A stretch of DNA of 64,000 nucleotides from Planctomycetes bacterium MalM25 (GTDB taxonomy: Bacteria > Planctomycetota > Planctomycetia > Pirellulales > Lacipirellulaceae). Below the pieces are notes generated by a model. That model saw only the letters and a list, made by a program, of their open reading frames with translations, did not search any database and had not been told where the DNA came from. The stretch covers positions 124,001-188,000 of the forward strand of contig CP036424.1 of NCBI GenBank assembly GCA_007745835.1, given 5' to 3'. Both the position numbers and the translations under genes were made by a program. Position 1 is the first letter of the stretch, and every line of letters starts with the position of its first letter. Shown here in pieces: positions 1 to 8,468 of the stretch.

Positions 1-1184
1 CCGCGGCGGGGGTTTCTCTGGCAGCCATGTTGAGCGCGTTATCGGTCCCCATTTCGTGGTGGTTCGCGCGCGAGGAGGTGGCGGCCATTATCGTGGCGCT
101 GTCACTCCCGTTTGTTCTGGCGGGGATGACGATCCAGCACCAAGCGCTGCTGCGTCGCAACATGCGATTCGGCGAGTTGGCGATGATCCGTATCGGCGGG
201 GTGCTGCTATCGCAGAGCGTCACGATCGGTTGCGCCTACGCCTGGCGCAGCTACTGGGCCTTGGTGGTCGGTCAGATCACGTTGGCCGCCTTCTCGATGC
301 TCGCCACGTGGTGCTTCTGTCGGTGGCGGCCGGGTCTACCAGCACGCGGCGCAGGGACGCGGTCGTTGGTCGAGTTCGGCGCGAACCTGACGCTCGCCAA
401 GTTCATCAACTACCTCACACGCACCGCCGACCGCGCGCTGATCGGATCGTTCATCGACGCCGCGACGCTCGGCTTCTACGACCGCGCCTTCAAGTGCCTG
501 CTCTTCCCGGTCCAGAACATCAACGGCCCGAGCACCTCGGTCATGGTGCCTGCGCTCAGCCGCCTCAAGGAGCAGCCCGAGCGATACAGCAAGGCCTACC
601 TAACCGCGCTCACGGCGTTGGCGACCGTCGTGACGCCGTTGGTGACCGTCGCGGCGATCGATTCGGAGCGGCTCATCCCCCTGATCCTGGGCGACCTGTG
701 GCGCCCGTCGATCCCGATCTTCCAGGCGCTGATCCCCGCGGCCTACCTGGCGGTTTTCAGTTCGGTCTTCTCGTGGATCTACGTCTCTCAGGGGCGGGGA
801 GTCGATCAAGTCCGCTGGCAGATCATCAACGGGGTGGCGACTCTCGCGGGGGTTGTCTGCGGGCTCCGGTGGGGCGCTGTGGGCGTCGCTTGGGGCTTCT
901 CAGCCAGCCGTCTGATCGTGATGCCGATCGGTTTCTGGCTCAGCTTTCGTGGGGCGCCGATGACGATCCCCGAGTTGCTCCAAGCAATCCGCCCCGTGGC
1001 CCTCAGCGCTCTGACCGCGGCCGGCGCCGGTTTGAACGCCAAGGCCTGGGCGCCCGAACGGTTCGCCTTGTCTTCGTGGGGATCGACGCTGATGCTCGCG
1101 GCGCTAACCGTCGGCGTCTTCCTCGCCACCGCGCAAGCCTTGGGTTTGCCCAAGAGGGTCCTCACCGTCCTCCGCCGAAAGTGA
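1..1184 (+). CDS. Wzx-type polysaccharide flippase, 5' end cut by window
   Basis: Membrane protein of the oligosaccharide flippase (MATE/MOP superfamily, RfbX/Wzx-like) type, predicted to flip lipid-linked sugar repeat units across the inner membrane. The frame is open from base 3 with no stop before the first ATG at 27, so the gene very probably starts before the window. About 393 residues are visible against a usual 450-500. Repeated hydrophobic segments fill the protein. The stretch around residues 120-165 (KFINYLTRTADRALIGSF, then LGFYDRAFKCLLFP) is typical of this family. It opens a locus with a sulfotransferase, two glycosyltransferases, a UDP-sugar dehydrogenase and a polymerase, which fits a Wzx/Wzy pathway. 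The family is clear; the sugar substrate is unknown. Confidence 0.85.
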   Translation, partial: AAGVSLAAMLSALSVPISWWFAREEVAAIIVALSLPFVLAGMTIQHQALLRRNMRFGELAMIRIGGVLLSQSVTIGCAYAWRSYWALVVGQITLAAFSMLATWCFCRWRPGLPARGAGTRSLVEFGANLTLAKFINYLTRTADRALIGSFIDAATLGFYDRAFKCLLFPVQNINGPSTSVMVPALSRLKEQPERYSKAYLTALTALATVVTPLVTVAAIDSERLIPLILGDLWRPSIPIFQALIPAAYLAVFSSVFSWIYVSQGRGVDQVRWQIINGVATLAGVVCGLRWGAVGVAWGFSASRLIVMPIGFWLSFRGAPMTIPELLQAIRPVALSALTAAGAGLNAKAWAPERFALSSWGSTLMLAALTVGVFLATAQALGLPKRVLTVLRRK

Positions 1185-1189
1185 AACGC

Positions 1190-2101
1190 CTAGGCGTTCC
1201 CTTCTTTCCACGAGTCGAGGTCGCGGCCGATCAGCTTCGAGAGCCGGTCGATCTCGGGAACGAACTCCTCCGTGAGGCGGCGGCGTGTTTCGGGAGCCAT
1301 CTTCGTGCGGGCGTCGACTTGCTCGCCCGAGAACCGGACCATCAGGTCGCTGATCGCCGTTCCCACCGACACCGGCAAGCTGCGAATGCACCGATCGAGC
1401 CAAGCGTGCTTCTTCATCAGGGCCCGCACCCGAAAGTTCCGCAGCCGCTTCGTCTCGCCCGCGTTGCGGGCGCTCAGATCGACTCCGTCGGATTCGGGCA
1501 GCCCGAGGAAGCGGAGCACCTCGCCGAACACCCTCACGGGGTCCTTGCCGAGGTCTTCCATCAGCACGACCTTCACCTGTTGTTGGCCGAAGCGATCGTA
1601 GAAGCGTTCGACTTGTTCGGCGAAGCGAGCGTTGTGCCGGTAGAGCAGCTGGCCCGGGTAGTGGGCGGCGTCGGGGATCCGCTCGCCCGCCGCGCGATCG
1701 GGCTCCGCCTCGAGGGCGTCCTCGAACCTGTGGAGGTCCTCGTTGCAGGAGCCGACGAACTGTCGGTGCAGCGAGAACATGAAGTCGATCGGGTTCCGGA
1801 GCGAGATCAGCACCTTCGCTTCCGGCGCGTACTCGTGGATCCGCTCCGCGGCGAGGCGCGACACCAGGTAGGAGGGCGAAGCCTCGCCGATCACCCGCTT
1901 GCCTTCCGCTTCATCGAACAGCCGGTGGTAGGCCTCCGGGTCGCGGACGCAGAACCGAGCCGCCGCGGGCAGGTCGGTGTCGAAGAAGCGGGGCTCCTTC
2001 GGCGTGCTCATGAAGACCTCGGGGTGCTGCCGCAGGTAGGCGTGCAGCGAGGTCGTCCCGCACTTCGCGGCGCCGGCGATGAAGAAGTTGGGGCGGGGCA
2101 T
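1190..2101 (-). CDS. Sulfotransferase domain protein
   Basis: PAPS-dependent sulfotransferase of 303 residues, predicted to place sulfate on a sugar hydroxyl in the cytoplasm. The 5'-phosphosulfate-binding loop is at residues 10-20 (GAAKCGTTSLH, Lys13). A 3'-phosphate-binding segment lies near 98-112 (ISLRNPIDFMFSLHR, Arg102 and Ser110). Length is normal for the family. The ATG at 2101 opens directly into the first beta strand, as usual. It runs opposite to the flanking polysaccharide genes, with stops 5 bp apart from the flippase. The context suggests the exported polysaccharide is sulfated, a trait known from other planctomycetes. The acceptor is inferred only. Confidence 0.88.
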   Translation of the reverse strand: MPRPNFFIAGAAKCGTTSLHAYLRQHPEVFMSTPKEPRFFDTDLPAAARFCVRDPEAYHRLFDEAEGKRVIGEASPSYLVSRLAAERIHEYAPEAKVLISLRNPIDFMFSLHRQFVGSCNEDLHRFEDALEAEPDRAAGERIPDAAHYPGQLLYRHNARFAEQVERFYDRFGQQQVKVVLMEDLGKDPVRVFGEVLRFLGLPESDGVDLSARNAGETKRLRNFRVRALMKKHAWLDRCIRSLPVSVGTAISDLMVRFSGEQVDARTKMAPETRRRLTEEFVPEIDRLSKLIGRDLDSWKEGNA

Positions 2102-2405
2102 CAGCGGGCGGGCTTACTCTTGTGTGGCGATGAATCGGGAACTCCTATCATGCACGCTGCGTCTCTCGTGGCAAAAGGGCCGCTCCGCATCCGCTTTCCC
2201 CCGGCTGCATTAGGCGCCCAATCGCCCCGCACCCCTACATCCCGTGCAACCGGCGCAAATGTGGCCTTGGGGGAAAGACGTAGCCGTGGGTCGCGACGGG
2301 TTCGGAAGCTAAGCTATCAAGCATCCTAAGAGTGCCCCTCAGCCAGTGCCGAGCCCGATCGGCCGAGAGGACGGCGCCCGCCGCTAGTGAGTTGAAGACC
2401 CGAGC
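2102..2405. other. Intergenic region between divergent sulfotransferase and glycosyltransferase genes
   Basis: This 304-bp stretch separates two outward-facing genes, so it must hold both promoters. I found no good Shine-Dalgarno sequence before the ATG at 2406 and no convincing -35/-10 pair. A long open frame crosses it on the plus strand, but its codon use and low-complexity Arg-rich product mark it as a shadow of flanking genes. No RNA gene or inverted repeat stands out. Confidence 0.5.
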
Positions 2406-3350
2406 ATGCTGCCCCCACTCATCACGTTGATCGCCACCGCGGGGGGGAACGCGGACCTGCGGGACACCCTGCGATCGTTGGCGGCGTGTGATCTCCCCGA
2501 GGGGTATCGCAAAACGATCGTCATCGAGAACGGCGGCCGCCAAGGCGCCGAGGAGATCGTCACCGAGACGCAAGGCGAACACCCGCACTTGGCGTGCGAG
2601 TACCAGTTCGCGGAGCGGCCCAACAAGAGCAACGCCCTCAACGAGTGCCTCGCGACGCTCGACGAGAACTTCTTGCTCTTCATGACCGACGACGACATCG
2701 AGTTCGATCCGCGGGTCCTCACCGAGTTCTCAGAAGCCGCCCGCGAATCGGGCGAGCACGTTGTGTACGGCGGCATGCTCAAGGTTCGGTCAACGGGCGA
2801 GGCCCCTGAGGAGCTGCAAGAGTTCTTGCCGATCTCGGCGACGGGCTTCCCTCGGCGTGAGTACCGCGACGGGCAGGACTTCTTGGGCGCCAACTGGGCC
2901 GCCTTCGCCGAAGACCTCAAAGCGATCGGGGGGTTCGATCCTCGTTTCGGACCTGGCAGTCCGCACACGGCGACCGGCCAGGAGAGCGAGATGATGCGTC
3001 AGCTCCGCCGACGGGGGATGCGTTTCCAGTACGTTCCCGGCGCGGTTGTTTGGCACCAGTTCGACGCATCCGGTTACTCGCTCGATTTCTTGAGCCGCCG
3101 CAGCTTTCGCAACGGGGTCGAGCACGGCCAGCGGCTGTGGCTTCGGCGGGCCGAAGGCGAGCAGACGCCCTGGCGGTGGGACTTGGCAAAGTCGCGTGTG
3201 TATAGCACGCTCCTACCGCTGGTGACCCTCGTGACGCAGGCCCTCGCCCCCAAGCGGCTGCACGCCCGACTCATCGCCGCCCTGAACGCCGGCCGCGGAC
3301 GCCTGGAGGGCTGGAACGCCCTGAAGAACGAAACCCAGCGAAACGATTAG
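2406..3350 (+). CDS. Family 2 glycosyltransferase
   Basis: GT-A fold glycosyltransferase of 314 residues, predicted to transfer a sugar from a nucleotide donor to a lipid-linked acceptor on the cytoplasmic face. The start (LITLIATAGGNADLRDTL) is the usual nucleotide-binding strand of GT2. The metal-binding DxD-type motif is TDDDIEF with Asp95-97. A WHQF segment in the C-terminal third resembles the acceptor-side motif seen in many GT2 enzymes. No membrane span is evident. It lies 16 bp upstream of the UDP-sugar dehydrogenase, probably in one transcript with it and the GT4 gene. The sugar specificity cannot be read from sequence. Confidence 0.87.
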   Translation: MLPPLITLIATAGGNADLRDTLRSLAACDLPEGYRKTIVIENGGRQGAEEIVTETQGEHPHLACEYQFAERPNKSNALNECLATLDENFLLFMTDDDIEFDPRVLTEFSEAARESGEHVVYGGMLKVRSTGEAPEELQEFLPISATGFPRREYRDGQDFLGANWAAFAEDLKAIGGFDPRFGPGSPHTATGQESEMMRQLRRRGMRFQYVPGAVVWHQFDASGYSLDFLSRRSFRNGVEHGQRLWLRRAEGEQTPWRWDLAKSRVYSTLLPLVTLVTQALAPKRLHARLIAALNAGRGRLEGWNALKNETQRND

Positions 3351-3366
3351 CCCCTCCCGATAAGCC

Positions 3367-4695
3367 ATGACCCAGCACCACCAGCAACTCCAGCAGAAAA
3401 TCGAGGACCGGACCGCGATCATCGGGATCGTCGGCCTCGGCTACGTCGGCCTGCCCCTCGCCGAGGCCTCGGTGGCCGCCGGCTACGGCGTGCTGGGGTT
3501 TGATATCGATCCGACCAAGGTCGCCGCTTTGGAGCGGGGCGACACCTACCTGAAGCACCTGCCGAGCGAGTGGTTGAAGCCCGCGGTCGACGCGGGGTCG
3601 TTGCGGGTCACGGCGGACATGAACCGGCTCGACGAGCCGGACGTGATCATCCTCTGCGTGCCCACGCCGGTCACCAAGAGCCGTGACCCGGACCTGTCGT
3701 ACATCGAGTCGACCTCGGCCGACGTCGCCAAGCGGCTGCGTCCCGGTCAGTTGGTCTCGCTCGAGAGCACGACTTACCCGGGCACGACTCGGGACGTCGT
3801 CGTGCCGATCCTTGAGAGGTCTGGCCTCAAGCCCGAGGTCGATTTCTTCGTCGGCTACAGCCCCGAACGCGAGGACCCGGGCAACAAGTCGTTCAAGGCC
3901 CGCAACATCCCCAAGCTGGTTGGCGGGATCGGGCCGCACAGCTCGTCGCTCGCCAACGCCGCCTACAGCCGGATCGTCTCTGAGACGGTGCCCGTCAGCA
4001 GCTGCGAAGTCGCCGAGGCGGCGAAGATCCTAGAGAACACCTATCGCGCGGTGAACATCGCCCTGGTGAACGAGCTCAAGGTTCTCTTCGCCAAGCTCGG
4101 CATCGATGTCTGGGAAGTGGTCGAAGCGGCGAAAACCAAACCGTTCGGCTTCCAAGCGTTCTACCCCGGGCCCGGTCTAGGGGGGCACTGTATCCCCGTC
4201 GACCCGTTCTACCTGAGTTGGCTCGCGAAGCGGAACGATGTCAGCGCCCACTTCATCGAGCTCGCGGGCGAGGTGAACCGGAAGATGCCTCGGTACGTTG
4301 TCGATCGCGTCGCCGAGGCGCTCAACGAGAACGGCAAGCCGGTGCGGGGCAGCAAGGTGCTCTTGCTCGGTCTGGCCTACAAGAAGGACGTGGACGACAC
4401 GCGAGAGAGCCCCTCCTTCGAGCTGTTCGAGCAGCTCCGCCAGCGGGGAGCCGAGATTGCGTTCAGCGACCCGCACGTCGCCTCGATCCCCGCCAAGCGA
4501 GACTACGATCTGCCGGCCCAGGAGAGCGTCGAGCTGACGCCCGAGACCTTGGCGGCGCAAGACTGTGTGCTGATCGCCACCGACCACACTAAGTACGACT
4601 ACGAGCTGATCGCGAAGCACGCCCCGTTGATCGTAGACACGCGCAACGCGCTCGCCGGTGTCGAAGGGGCCGAAGGCAAGGTGTGGAAGGCGTGA
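3367..4695 (+). CDS. wbpA: UDP-N-acetyl-D-glucosamine 6-dehydrogenase (WbpA/WecC-type nucleotide sugar dehydrogenase)
   Basis: Oxidises a UDP-HexNAc to the uronate with two NAD+, giving an acidic sugar for surface polysaccharide. The 442-residue protein has the N-terminal NAD fold at 20-32 (GIVGLGYVGLPLA), an ESTTYPGTTRD segment near 133-143, the SPEREDPGN motif at 165-173, and the catalytic Cys275 in GPGLGGHCIPVDP. The SPERxDPGN form favours UDP-GlcNAc-type enzymes (WbpA/TviB group) over UDP-glucose dehydrogenase. All key residues are present and length is normal. Its 3' end overlaps the next glycosyltransferase, so the two are translationally coupled. The gene symbol is by similarity of type; the exact epimer used is not certain. 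Confidence 0.88.
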   Translation: MTQHHQQLQQKIEDRTAIIGIVGLGYVGLPLAEASVAAGYGVLGFDIDPTKVAALERGDTYLKHLPSEWLKPAVDAGSLRVTADMNRLDEPDVIILCVPTPVTKSRDPDLSYIESTSADVAKRLRPGQLVSLESTTYPGTTRDVVVPILERSGLKPEVDFFVGYSPEREDPGNKSFKARNIPKLVGGIGPHSSSLANAAYSRIVSETVPVSSCEVAEAAKILENTYRAVNIALVNELKVLFAKLGIDVWEVVEAAKTKPFGFQAFYPGPGLGGHCIPVDPFYLSWLAKRNDVSAHFIELAGEVNRKMPRYVVDRVAEALNENGKPVRGSKVLLLGLAYKKDVDDTRESPSFELFEQLRQRGAEIAFSDPHVASIPAKRDYDLPAQESVELTPETLAAQDCVLIATDHTKYDYELIAKHAPLIVDTRNALAGVEGAEGKVWKA

Positions 4696-5861
4696 GCGGA
4701 TCGGACACCAAACCGAACCGGGTGATCTTGGTGCAGCCGACGCTGCCCAAGTACCGGGTGCCGGTCTACCGCGGGTTCGCCGAACGGCCGCAGATCGATC
4801 TGCGGCTCTGGTTCGGCAACCACACGCAGCTCAAGAACGCCGAGCCCGAGGGCTTCGACGGGGAGTTGCGACCGATGCGACAATGGGTCCTCGGCAGCCA
4901 GGAGGCGATGTGGCACCAGGCGCAGCTCGACGCCGCTCGTGACCCCGACGCCGACGCGATCATCCTTTCTTGGAGCTCGAGGTATCTCTCGCTCGGGCCC
5001 GCTCTCCGCACCGCGAAGCGCCGCGGCCTGCCCGTGGTGCTCTGGGGGCACGGCTACTCGCGCAGCGAGTCTCCCTGGCGCGTTTGGGCCCGCAATCGGC
5101 TCGCGAGTATGGCCGGCGCGTTGTTGTTCTACGACGACCAAACGGCCCAGGCCGCCATCGACAGCGGCTGGGACGCCGACCGGGTCTTCGTGGCGCCCAA
5201 CGCCATCGATCAAACCCCGATCGCCGCCGCCCGCGAGGCGTGGCGAGCCGATCCTGAGCGGCTCGAACGATTTCGCGCCGACGAGGGTTTGAACGATCGC
5301 GATTTGCTGCTCTACGTCAGCCGGCTGTCGGAGAAGGCGGAGATCCCACTCCTTTTGGAGGCGGTCGACAAGCTCCGCCGCCGCCGTCCCCAACTGCTGC
5401 TAGCCCTGATCGGCGACGGCGAGATGCAGGAAGAGCTCGAGCGGCGGATCCCTCAGCTCGGCTTGCAGGACCATGTGCGGATGGTCGGCCCGATCTACGA
5501 ACAGGACCGCCTCGCCCCCTGGTTCCTCACCGCCGAGCTCTTCGTTTACCCCACGGCGATCGGCCTGAGTCTGTTGCACGCGATGGGTTACGGGTTGCCG
5601 GTCGTGACCGACGACCGGATGGGGGGGCACTTCCCAGAGATCGTCGCGTTCAATCCGGACCCCGATTCGCCCGACGCGAACGGCGCCACCTATCGGGCGG
5701 GCGACACCGATTCGTTCGCCGACACGCTCGAAGCTCTCTTGGACGACCCCGCTCGACGAAAGGCCCTTTCCGCCGGGGGCATCCGGACGGTGGAGCAGCG
5801 TTACAACGTCCCGGCGATGGTCGATGGGATGGTCGCCGCGGTGGAGCGGGCGCTCCACTAG
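4683..5861 (+). CDS. Family 4 glycosyltransferase
   Basis: GT-B fold glycosyltransferase of about 392 residues, acting in the same polysaccharide pathway. The C-terminal donor domain shows the family pattern: LLYVSRLSEKAEIPLLLEAV, then LALIGDGEMQEELERR, then PTAIGLSLLHAMGYGLPVV, which corresponds to the EGFGLPLLEAMA-type motif. The usual first Glu there is replaced (PTAIG), a mild oddity. Two GTG starts are possible. The one at 4683 has GAAGG six bases upstream and overlaps the previous gene by 13 bp; the one at 4692 makes a GTGA overlap with the preceding stop. I kept 4683. Donor and acceptor are unknown. Confidence 0.85.
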   Translation: MEGVSGSDTKPNRVILVQPTLPKYRVPVYRGFAERPQIDLRLWFGNHTQLKNAEPEGFDGELRPMRQWVLGSQEAMWHQAQLDAARDPDADAIILSWSSRYLSLGPALRTAKRRGLPVVLWGHGYSRSESPWRVWARNRLASMAGALLFYDDQTAQAAIDSGWDADRVFVAPNAIDQTPIAAAREAWRADPERLERFRADEGLNDRDLLLYVSRLSEKAEIPLLLEAVDKLRRRRPQLLLALIGDGEMQEELERRIPQLGLQDHVRMVGPIYEQDRLAPWFLTAELFVYPTAIGLSLLHAMGYGLPVVTDDRMGGHFPEIVAFNPDPDSPDANGATYRAGDTDSFADTLEALLDDPARRKALSAGGIRTVEQRYNVPAMVDGMVAAVERALH

Positions 5862-6007
5862 CACCTTGTGGGAACCGAACTCGCGATCGACGCGTCTCAG
5901 CCGTCGCGACCGCTACGACCCCACGCCCGGGGCGCAGCAAAGCTGAGCTACACTAGGGAGTCTCCAGATTCTCCCCCCAGCTAGCGACCGCCCGACGAGT
6001 CAGATCG

Positions 6008-7444
6008 ATGGACCCCAACGACCGCGTGCTGCTGGCCTTTAGCTACAGCTTCATCCTTGTGATGGGGCTCTTGCTGGTGGTGCCCGTCCTCCGCCGGCAG
6101 CGCGACGTTTTCTGCGCGTGGAACCTGTACCTGCTCGGGACGATCGTCTTCGGCGGGCTGTCGGGGATCAACTGTGTCACGATCGATCACTACCTGCCGA
6201 ACTACAAGTCGGCGGACTACAACAAGTTCTATCTCGGCGTGGCGGTGTTCTACCCCACGATCATCGCGACGTACCATTTCTTCCGGTGGCCACGCAAGCT
6301 GGCCGGCAAGAGCCTGTTGAAGTGGCCCGAGCTCAACGCGAGCACCGTCCCGTTGATCGCGCTGCCGCTGGCGGCGGTGGTGGTCGCCCAGGTCATGCCG
6401 ATCCCCATCCCCGGGGTTCATCAGTTCCTGTCCCAAGCCGCCCTGTCGGCGCCGGTGCTGGCCCTGGCCTGCGCCTTCATCGTGTGGAGTCGCTCGCCGA
6501 GCAACGTCTTCATGCTGCTCCTGGTGCTGATCGTGTTCGGCGCCGCGGTCTTCGGGGCGACGTCCAGCGGCACGTCACGGCGCTACCTGGTCGGCGTGCT
6601 CGCCACGGCCCCGGTTTGCCTGTACTGGACTTGGCTGCGGTACAAGCCGACCCCATACATCCTAGGCACACTCCTCGCCGCGGCGGCGATCGCGTTCCCG
6701 GTGATGATGGGTTACACGATGATCCGTCACCTGATCAAGCAGAACGTGGAGAGCTCGTCGCAGCGGTTTAGCAACTTGCTCAACGAGCTTCCCAAGGCGG
6801 TCCAATCGGGCGGTTCTAGCGAGGGGCTGATGGGGCAGGACTCGGTCGAGGCCGCGATCATGTGCATCCATCTGCTCAACAATGGATCGGGCGCCCTCGA
6901 GGTCGACCACTTCTTCACGCCGAAGTGGGTCCTCTCAAACCCGATCCCCCGTGCGATCTGGCCGGACAAGCCACGCAGCACCGGGATCGAGCTCGTCCAC
7001 GCTTCCGGCCTAGCGTCGCGAGGGATGAACTTCAACATCGGCCTCAACGTGATCGGCCAGGCCTATCACGACGGTGGCGTCTGGATGCACTTCCTGTACG
7101 CGTTTCTGTTCGGCTCGTTCTTGCGGTTTGTCGACGAGCTGCTGGTGCGCCAGCCGGGCAATCCCTATCTGATCGGCGCGCTGGTCGCCATGAGCGGACA
7201 GCTCATCGCCTGGACACGAGGCGGCATCGACGTGATGAGCATGCAGATCATTCTGGTTTGCGCGATCACGGTCTTCGTCGGTTGGGCCGGCAAGATCGTG
7301 CTCGGCGTGGGGCTGCACTATCCCCGCACCGACCACCTTGTCGATTACCCCGTGCTGCGATCCCCCGCGGACCGTGATCGGTGGTTGCGGTCGATCGGTG
7401 GAGCCGTGCCCAGTTTCACCCGCGGGCAAGCGCCCGCGGGTTAG
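6008..7444 (+). CDS. Wzy/O-antigen polymerase-like integral membrane protein
   Basis: Polytopic membrane protein of 478 residues with about ten to twelve hydrophobic segments, starting at residues 10-28. A long hydrophilic stretch near residues 240-345 contains NPIPRAIWPDKPRS, which resembles the large periplasmic loop of oligosaccharide repeat-unit polymerases, where the pattern P(R)xxWPxKP recurs. Predicted to polymerise flipped repeat units in the periplasm, together with the Wzx-like protein at the window start. A possible -10 box TACACT lies at 5949-5954. The last codons and stop lie inside a perfect hairpin (7418-7441). Family assignment is from topology and the loop motif, so it is less certain than for the soluble enzymes. 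Confidence 0.75.
   Translation: MDPNDRVLLAFSYSFILVMGLLLVVPVLRRQRDVFCAWNLYLLGTIVFGGLSGINCVTIDHYLPNYKSADYNKFYLGVAVFYPTIIATYHFFRWPRKLAGKSLLKWPELNASTVPLIALPLAAVVVAQVMPIPIPGVHQFLSQAALSAPVLALACAFIVWSRSPSNVFMLLLVLIVFGAAVFGATSSGTSRRYLVGVLATAPVCLYWTWLRYKPTPYILGTLLAAAAIAFPVMMGYTMIRHLIKQNVESSSQRFSNLLNELPKAVQSGGSSEGLMGQDSVEAAIMCIHLLNNGSGALEVDHFFTPKWVLSNPIPRAIWPDKPRSTGIELVHASGLASRGMNFNIGLNVIGQAYHDGGVWMHFLYAFLFGSFLRFVDELLVRQPGNPYLIGALVAMSGQLIAWTRGGIDVMSMQIILVCAITVFVGWAGKIVLGVGLHYPRTDHLVDYPVLRSPADRDRWLRSIGGAVPSFTRGQAPAG
7418..7441 (+). repeat. Perfect 10-bp hairpin overlapping the end of the polymerase gene
   Basis: Arms ACCCGCGGGC (7418-7427) and GCCCGCGGGT (7432-7441) flank the loop AAGC. The hairpin covers the last codons, and its final T begins the TAG stop. 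No T-run follows, so it is not a textbook terminator. GC-rich palindromes of this kind recur between genes in planctomycete genomes in my recollection; copy number here cannot be tested from one window. Confidence 0.7.
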
Positions 7445-7477
7445 CCGCTGGTACAGTCTTAGGACCCAGCCTGAGGC

Positions 7478-8095
7478 CTAGCTCGCCTTGCGCTCACCGC
7501 GGTAGAGCTGCGGGTTGAGCGTCGGGTCGTTGTACATCTTCATCTGGCGGTAGACGCACAGACGCTTCTTGGCGGAGAAGATGTCGTCGAGCAGCTCGCG
7601 GAGCGAGTTCGATAGGTCGCTGCGTTGCAGCACACAACGCTGCCGCTTCGGCTCGACCTTGGCGAGGTGCTCCTCGCTCGCGTCGGGGCGGGCGAGCTCT
7701 TCTTCCATGTGGTAGATCCGCAGCGACATGATCGACAGACGGTCGATCGCCGAGCCCGGAGTCTCGGTGTTGAGCGGCGCGTCGTCCGGGGTGGCGACGC
7801 CCTGCGAGTCGAGCATCTCGAGCAGCGTCTCGTCGATGCGCTCGATCCAGTCGTTCCGGTTCTGGTTGAAGCCGTCGATGTTGCGCTTCACGACAGCGAT
7901 CTCGGCGTCGGAGACGTCGGTCCGGCGGGCGATGTCCTCTTCGTGCCACAGCTGGAAGTTGAACTGGTGCTGCTGGCAGATCACGCCCAGCAGACCCGTG
8001 TACGGGTTGTCGAGCGGCTCGTCGTGCCAGCGTGCCACCGTGTCAGCGTGCAGTTCGAGGGCTTGGCGGACGATCGTCGCGGCGTCGAGCGGCAT
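7478..8095 (-). CDS. DUF4254 family protein
   Basis: Soluble protein of 205 residues matching what I know of DUF4254, found in planctomycetes and Bacteroidetes and without known function. The N-terminal part (LLGVICQQHQFNFQLWHEED, then ARRTDVSDAEI) carries the recognisable W-H-x-E-D pattern. The middle is helical with conserved-looking Asn and Arg (NQNRNDWIERID). No signal peptide, membrane span or metal-binding Cys cluster is visible. It is the last gene of a probable minus-strand operon with SPFH, RHH, M20 and Bfd genes, 86 bp after the Bfd gene. In other genomes the family often lies near LPS or glycosyl genes, but no role follows from the sequence. Confidence 0.8.
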   Translation of the reverse strand: MPLDAATIVRQALELHADTVARWHDEPLDNPYTGLLGVICQQHQFNFQLWHEEDIARRTDVSDAEIAVVKRNIDGFNQNRNDWIERIDETLLEMLDSQGVATPDDAPLNTETPGSAIDRLSIMSLRIYHMEEELARPDASEEHLAKVEPKRQRCVLQRSDLSNSLRELLDDIFSAKKRLCVYRQMKMYNDPTLNPQLYRGERKAS

Positions 8096-8181
8096 CGGAG
8101 GACTTCCTTGTCCGAAGGGGGAGTTGTACGGGGCCGAGACCGTACTCGGTTTCTCCCCCGTCGGGCAAGACGAGTGCGCCG

Positions 8182-8451
8182 CTAGCCCCGCGGGGGCGTC
8201 CCCTTCCCCTCGGCGAGGTGTTCGCCGCGACCGCTGGCGTGCTGCTCAGCATCGGGCAGATCGGCCACGGTCTTCGCCCGATGGGCCTCGAACAGCTTGC
8301 GGAGCAACGGGCGGCACCATCCGCAGCCGGTCCCGGCGCCGTAGCAATCTGCTAGCTGTGACGGCGCCTGGGGGCGTTCGTTGCGCAAGTAGTTCTCCAC
8401 CTTCCGCCGGCTGACGTGGAAGCAGAGACAGAGCTCGTCATCGGGCTGCAT
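8182..8451 (-). CDS. Bfd-like (2Fe-2S)-binding protein
   Basis: Small ferredoxin-like protein of 89 residues. The first 53 residues match the BFD-like [2Fe-2S] domain: CLCF at 8-11 and GTGCGWC near 40-46 give the four ligands in the C-x-C plus C-x2-C arrangement. In bacterioferritin-associated ferredoxin this domain passes electrons to reduce stored ferric iron. The C-terminal tail (about 70-89) is low-complexity and rich in Gly, His and charged residues. I chose the ATG at 8451 because it starts just before the first ligands; a longer frame upstream is a shadow of the peptidase. It follows the peptidase by 17 bp. No bacterioferritin gene is visible here, so the partner is unknown. Confidence 0.82.
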   Translation of the reverse strand: MQPDDELCLCFHVSRRKVENYLRNERPQAPSQLADCYGAGTGCGWCRPLLRKLFEAHRAKTVADLPDAEQHASGRGEHLAEGKGTPPRG

Positions 8452-8468
8452 CGGTCGGTGGTCTCCCC

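Noticed and set aside
56-2329. A 757-residue open frame on the plus strand across the first three genes
   Set aside because: It overlaps the flippase, and the sulfotransferase on the other strand. The product is Arg-rich with no motif, typical of antisense or out-of-frame reading in high-GC DNA.
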